Shown here: positions 23,047 through 23,235 of the stretch, in pieces
Layout: each line of letters begins with the position of its first letter
Numbering within the stretch: the first letter of the stretch is position 1
Origin: JBBSEZ01 sp038239195
GTDB taxonomy: Bacteria; Planctomycetota; Planctomycetia; Gemmatales; Gemmataceae
Direction: 5' to 3'
NCBI GenBank assembly: GCA_038239195.1
Contig: JBBSEZ010000121.1
Location: forward strand, 1 to 23,235
Length of the DNA: 23,235 bases
Translations under genes and position numbers: made by a program
The notes under the pieces: generated by a model
What the model saw: only the letters and a program-made list of their open reading frames with translations
Database searches by the model: none
What the model was told of the DNA's origin: nothing

Positions 23047-23235
23047 TCACTTTCCGAGGAGCTTGGTGAGTTGTCCGCCGAGGGCGTTGAGGTTCTGGGC
23101 GGCCTGCTCGGCCTGCCGCATGGCCGCCAGGTTCTGCCTCGCCACCTGGTCGATGTTCTTCATCGCCTGGTGGATCTGCGCCATGCCCGTGGCCTGCTGC
23201 CCCGCGCTCGCCACGATCTGCGCCGCCGCCTGGGA
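23047..23235 (-). CDS. Methyl-accepting chemotaxis protein, C-terminal end (partial)
   Basis: The last 62 residues of a gene that continues beyond the right edge of the window. The sequence is a continuous heptad coiled coil starting SQAAAQIVASAGQQATGMAQ and continuing with IHQAMKNIDQVARQN, typical of the descending helix of the receptor signalling domain, with Gln/Ala/Glu positions that resemble methylation sites. It ends LGGQLTKLLGK; there is no NWETF-type pentapeptide for binding CheR. The stop is 10 bases before cheA, so it is the receptor of this operon. The sensing domain and topology cannot be seen. Confidence 0.85.
   Translation of the reverse strand, partial: SQAAAQIVASAGQQATGMAQIHQAMKNIDQVARQNLAAMRQAEQAAQNLNALGGQLTKLLGK

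Noticed and set aside
1..23235. tRNA or rRNA genes
   Set aside because: No cloverleaf-like or rRNA-conserved sequence was noticed on either strand, although a covariance search could not be run.

Overview
The window is very GC-rich and reads like a planctomycete of the Gemmataceae/Isosphaeraceae type. The pointers are two TIGR02996-type 'repeat-companion' domains, an exported two-propeller WD40 protein, IS630 and IS66-family insertion sequences, a coding palindrome that translates to a 'GEAPAEP' peptide, and many GC-rich genes without familiar names. This placement is inference; there is no rRNA or other marker gene here.

Layout from left to right. Bases 1-357 hold no supported gene. A 109-residue unknown (+) follows. 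A translationally coupled LuxE-LuxC pair (-) encodes an acyl-activating enzyme and an acyl-CoA reductase, with no luciferase gene beside it. Upstream of luxE is a 90-bp broken copy of part of an outer-membrane gene that is intact 1.5 kb away. Next come an Rpn/YhgA-like nuclease-fold protein (-), the intact outer-membrane barrel gene (-), and a leftward cluster of a HAD-like phosphatase, a small TIGR02996 protein and two adjacent paralogous unknowns of 137 and 261 residues. A possible small membrane gene precedes the cluster. A receiver/RsbW-like ATPase fusion (+) converges with a PD-(D/E)XK protein (-). An exported WD40 protein and a TIGR02996-containing protein form a rightward pair.

Bases 14132-16406 are a mobile-element scar. 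A 46-bp inverted repeat encloses an IS66-like remnant that was interrupted by an IS630 element (14412-15579, TA target duplication, frameshifted transposase). Directly beyond lies a DUF1778/TacA-like antitoxin whose expected GNAT toxin is missing or reduced to a fragment.

The right third (16922-23235) is a leftward chemosensory operon: the C-terminus of a methyl-accepting chemotaxis protein, a CheA-receiver hybrid, CheB, and a REC-HisKA-HATPase-REC-REC-Hpt hybrid kinase. No CheY, CheW or CheR gene is visible. The presence of CheB together with a phosphorelay kinase suggests a chemosensory array feeding a regulatory phosphorelay rather than a plain flagellar CheY output. Two palindromes lie within this operon: a perfect 32-bp hairpin between cheA and cheB that overlaps 14-bp direct repeats containing the cheA stop codon, and a REP-like palindrome translated as part of CheA.
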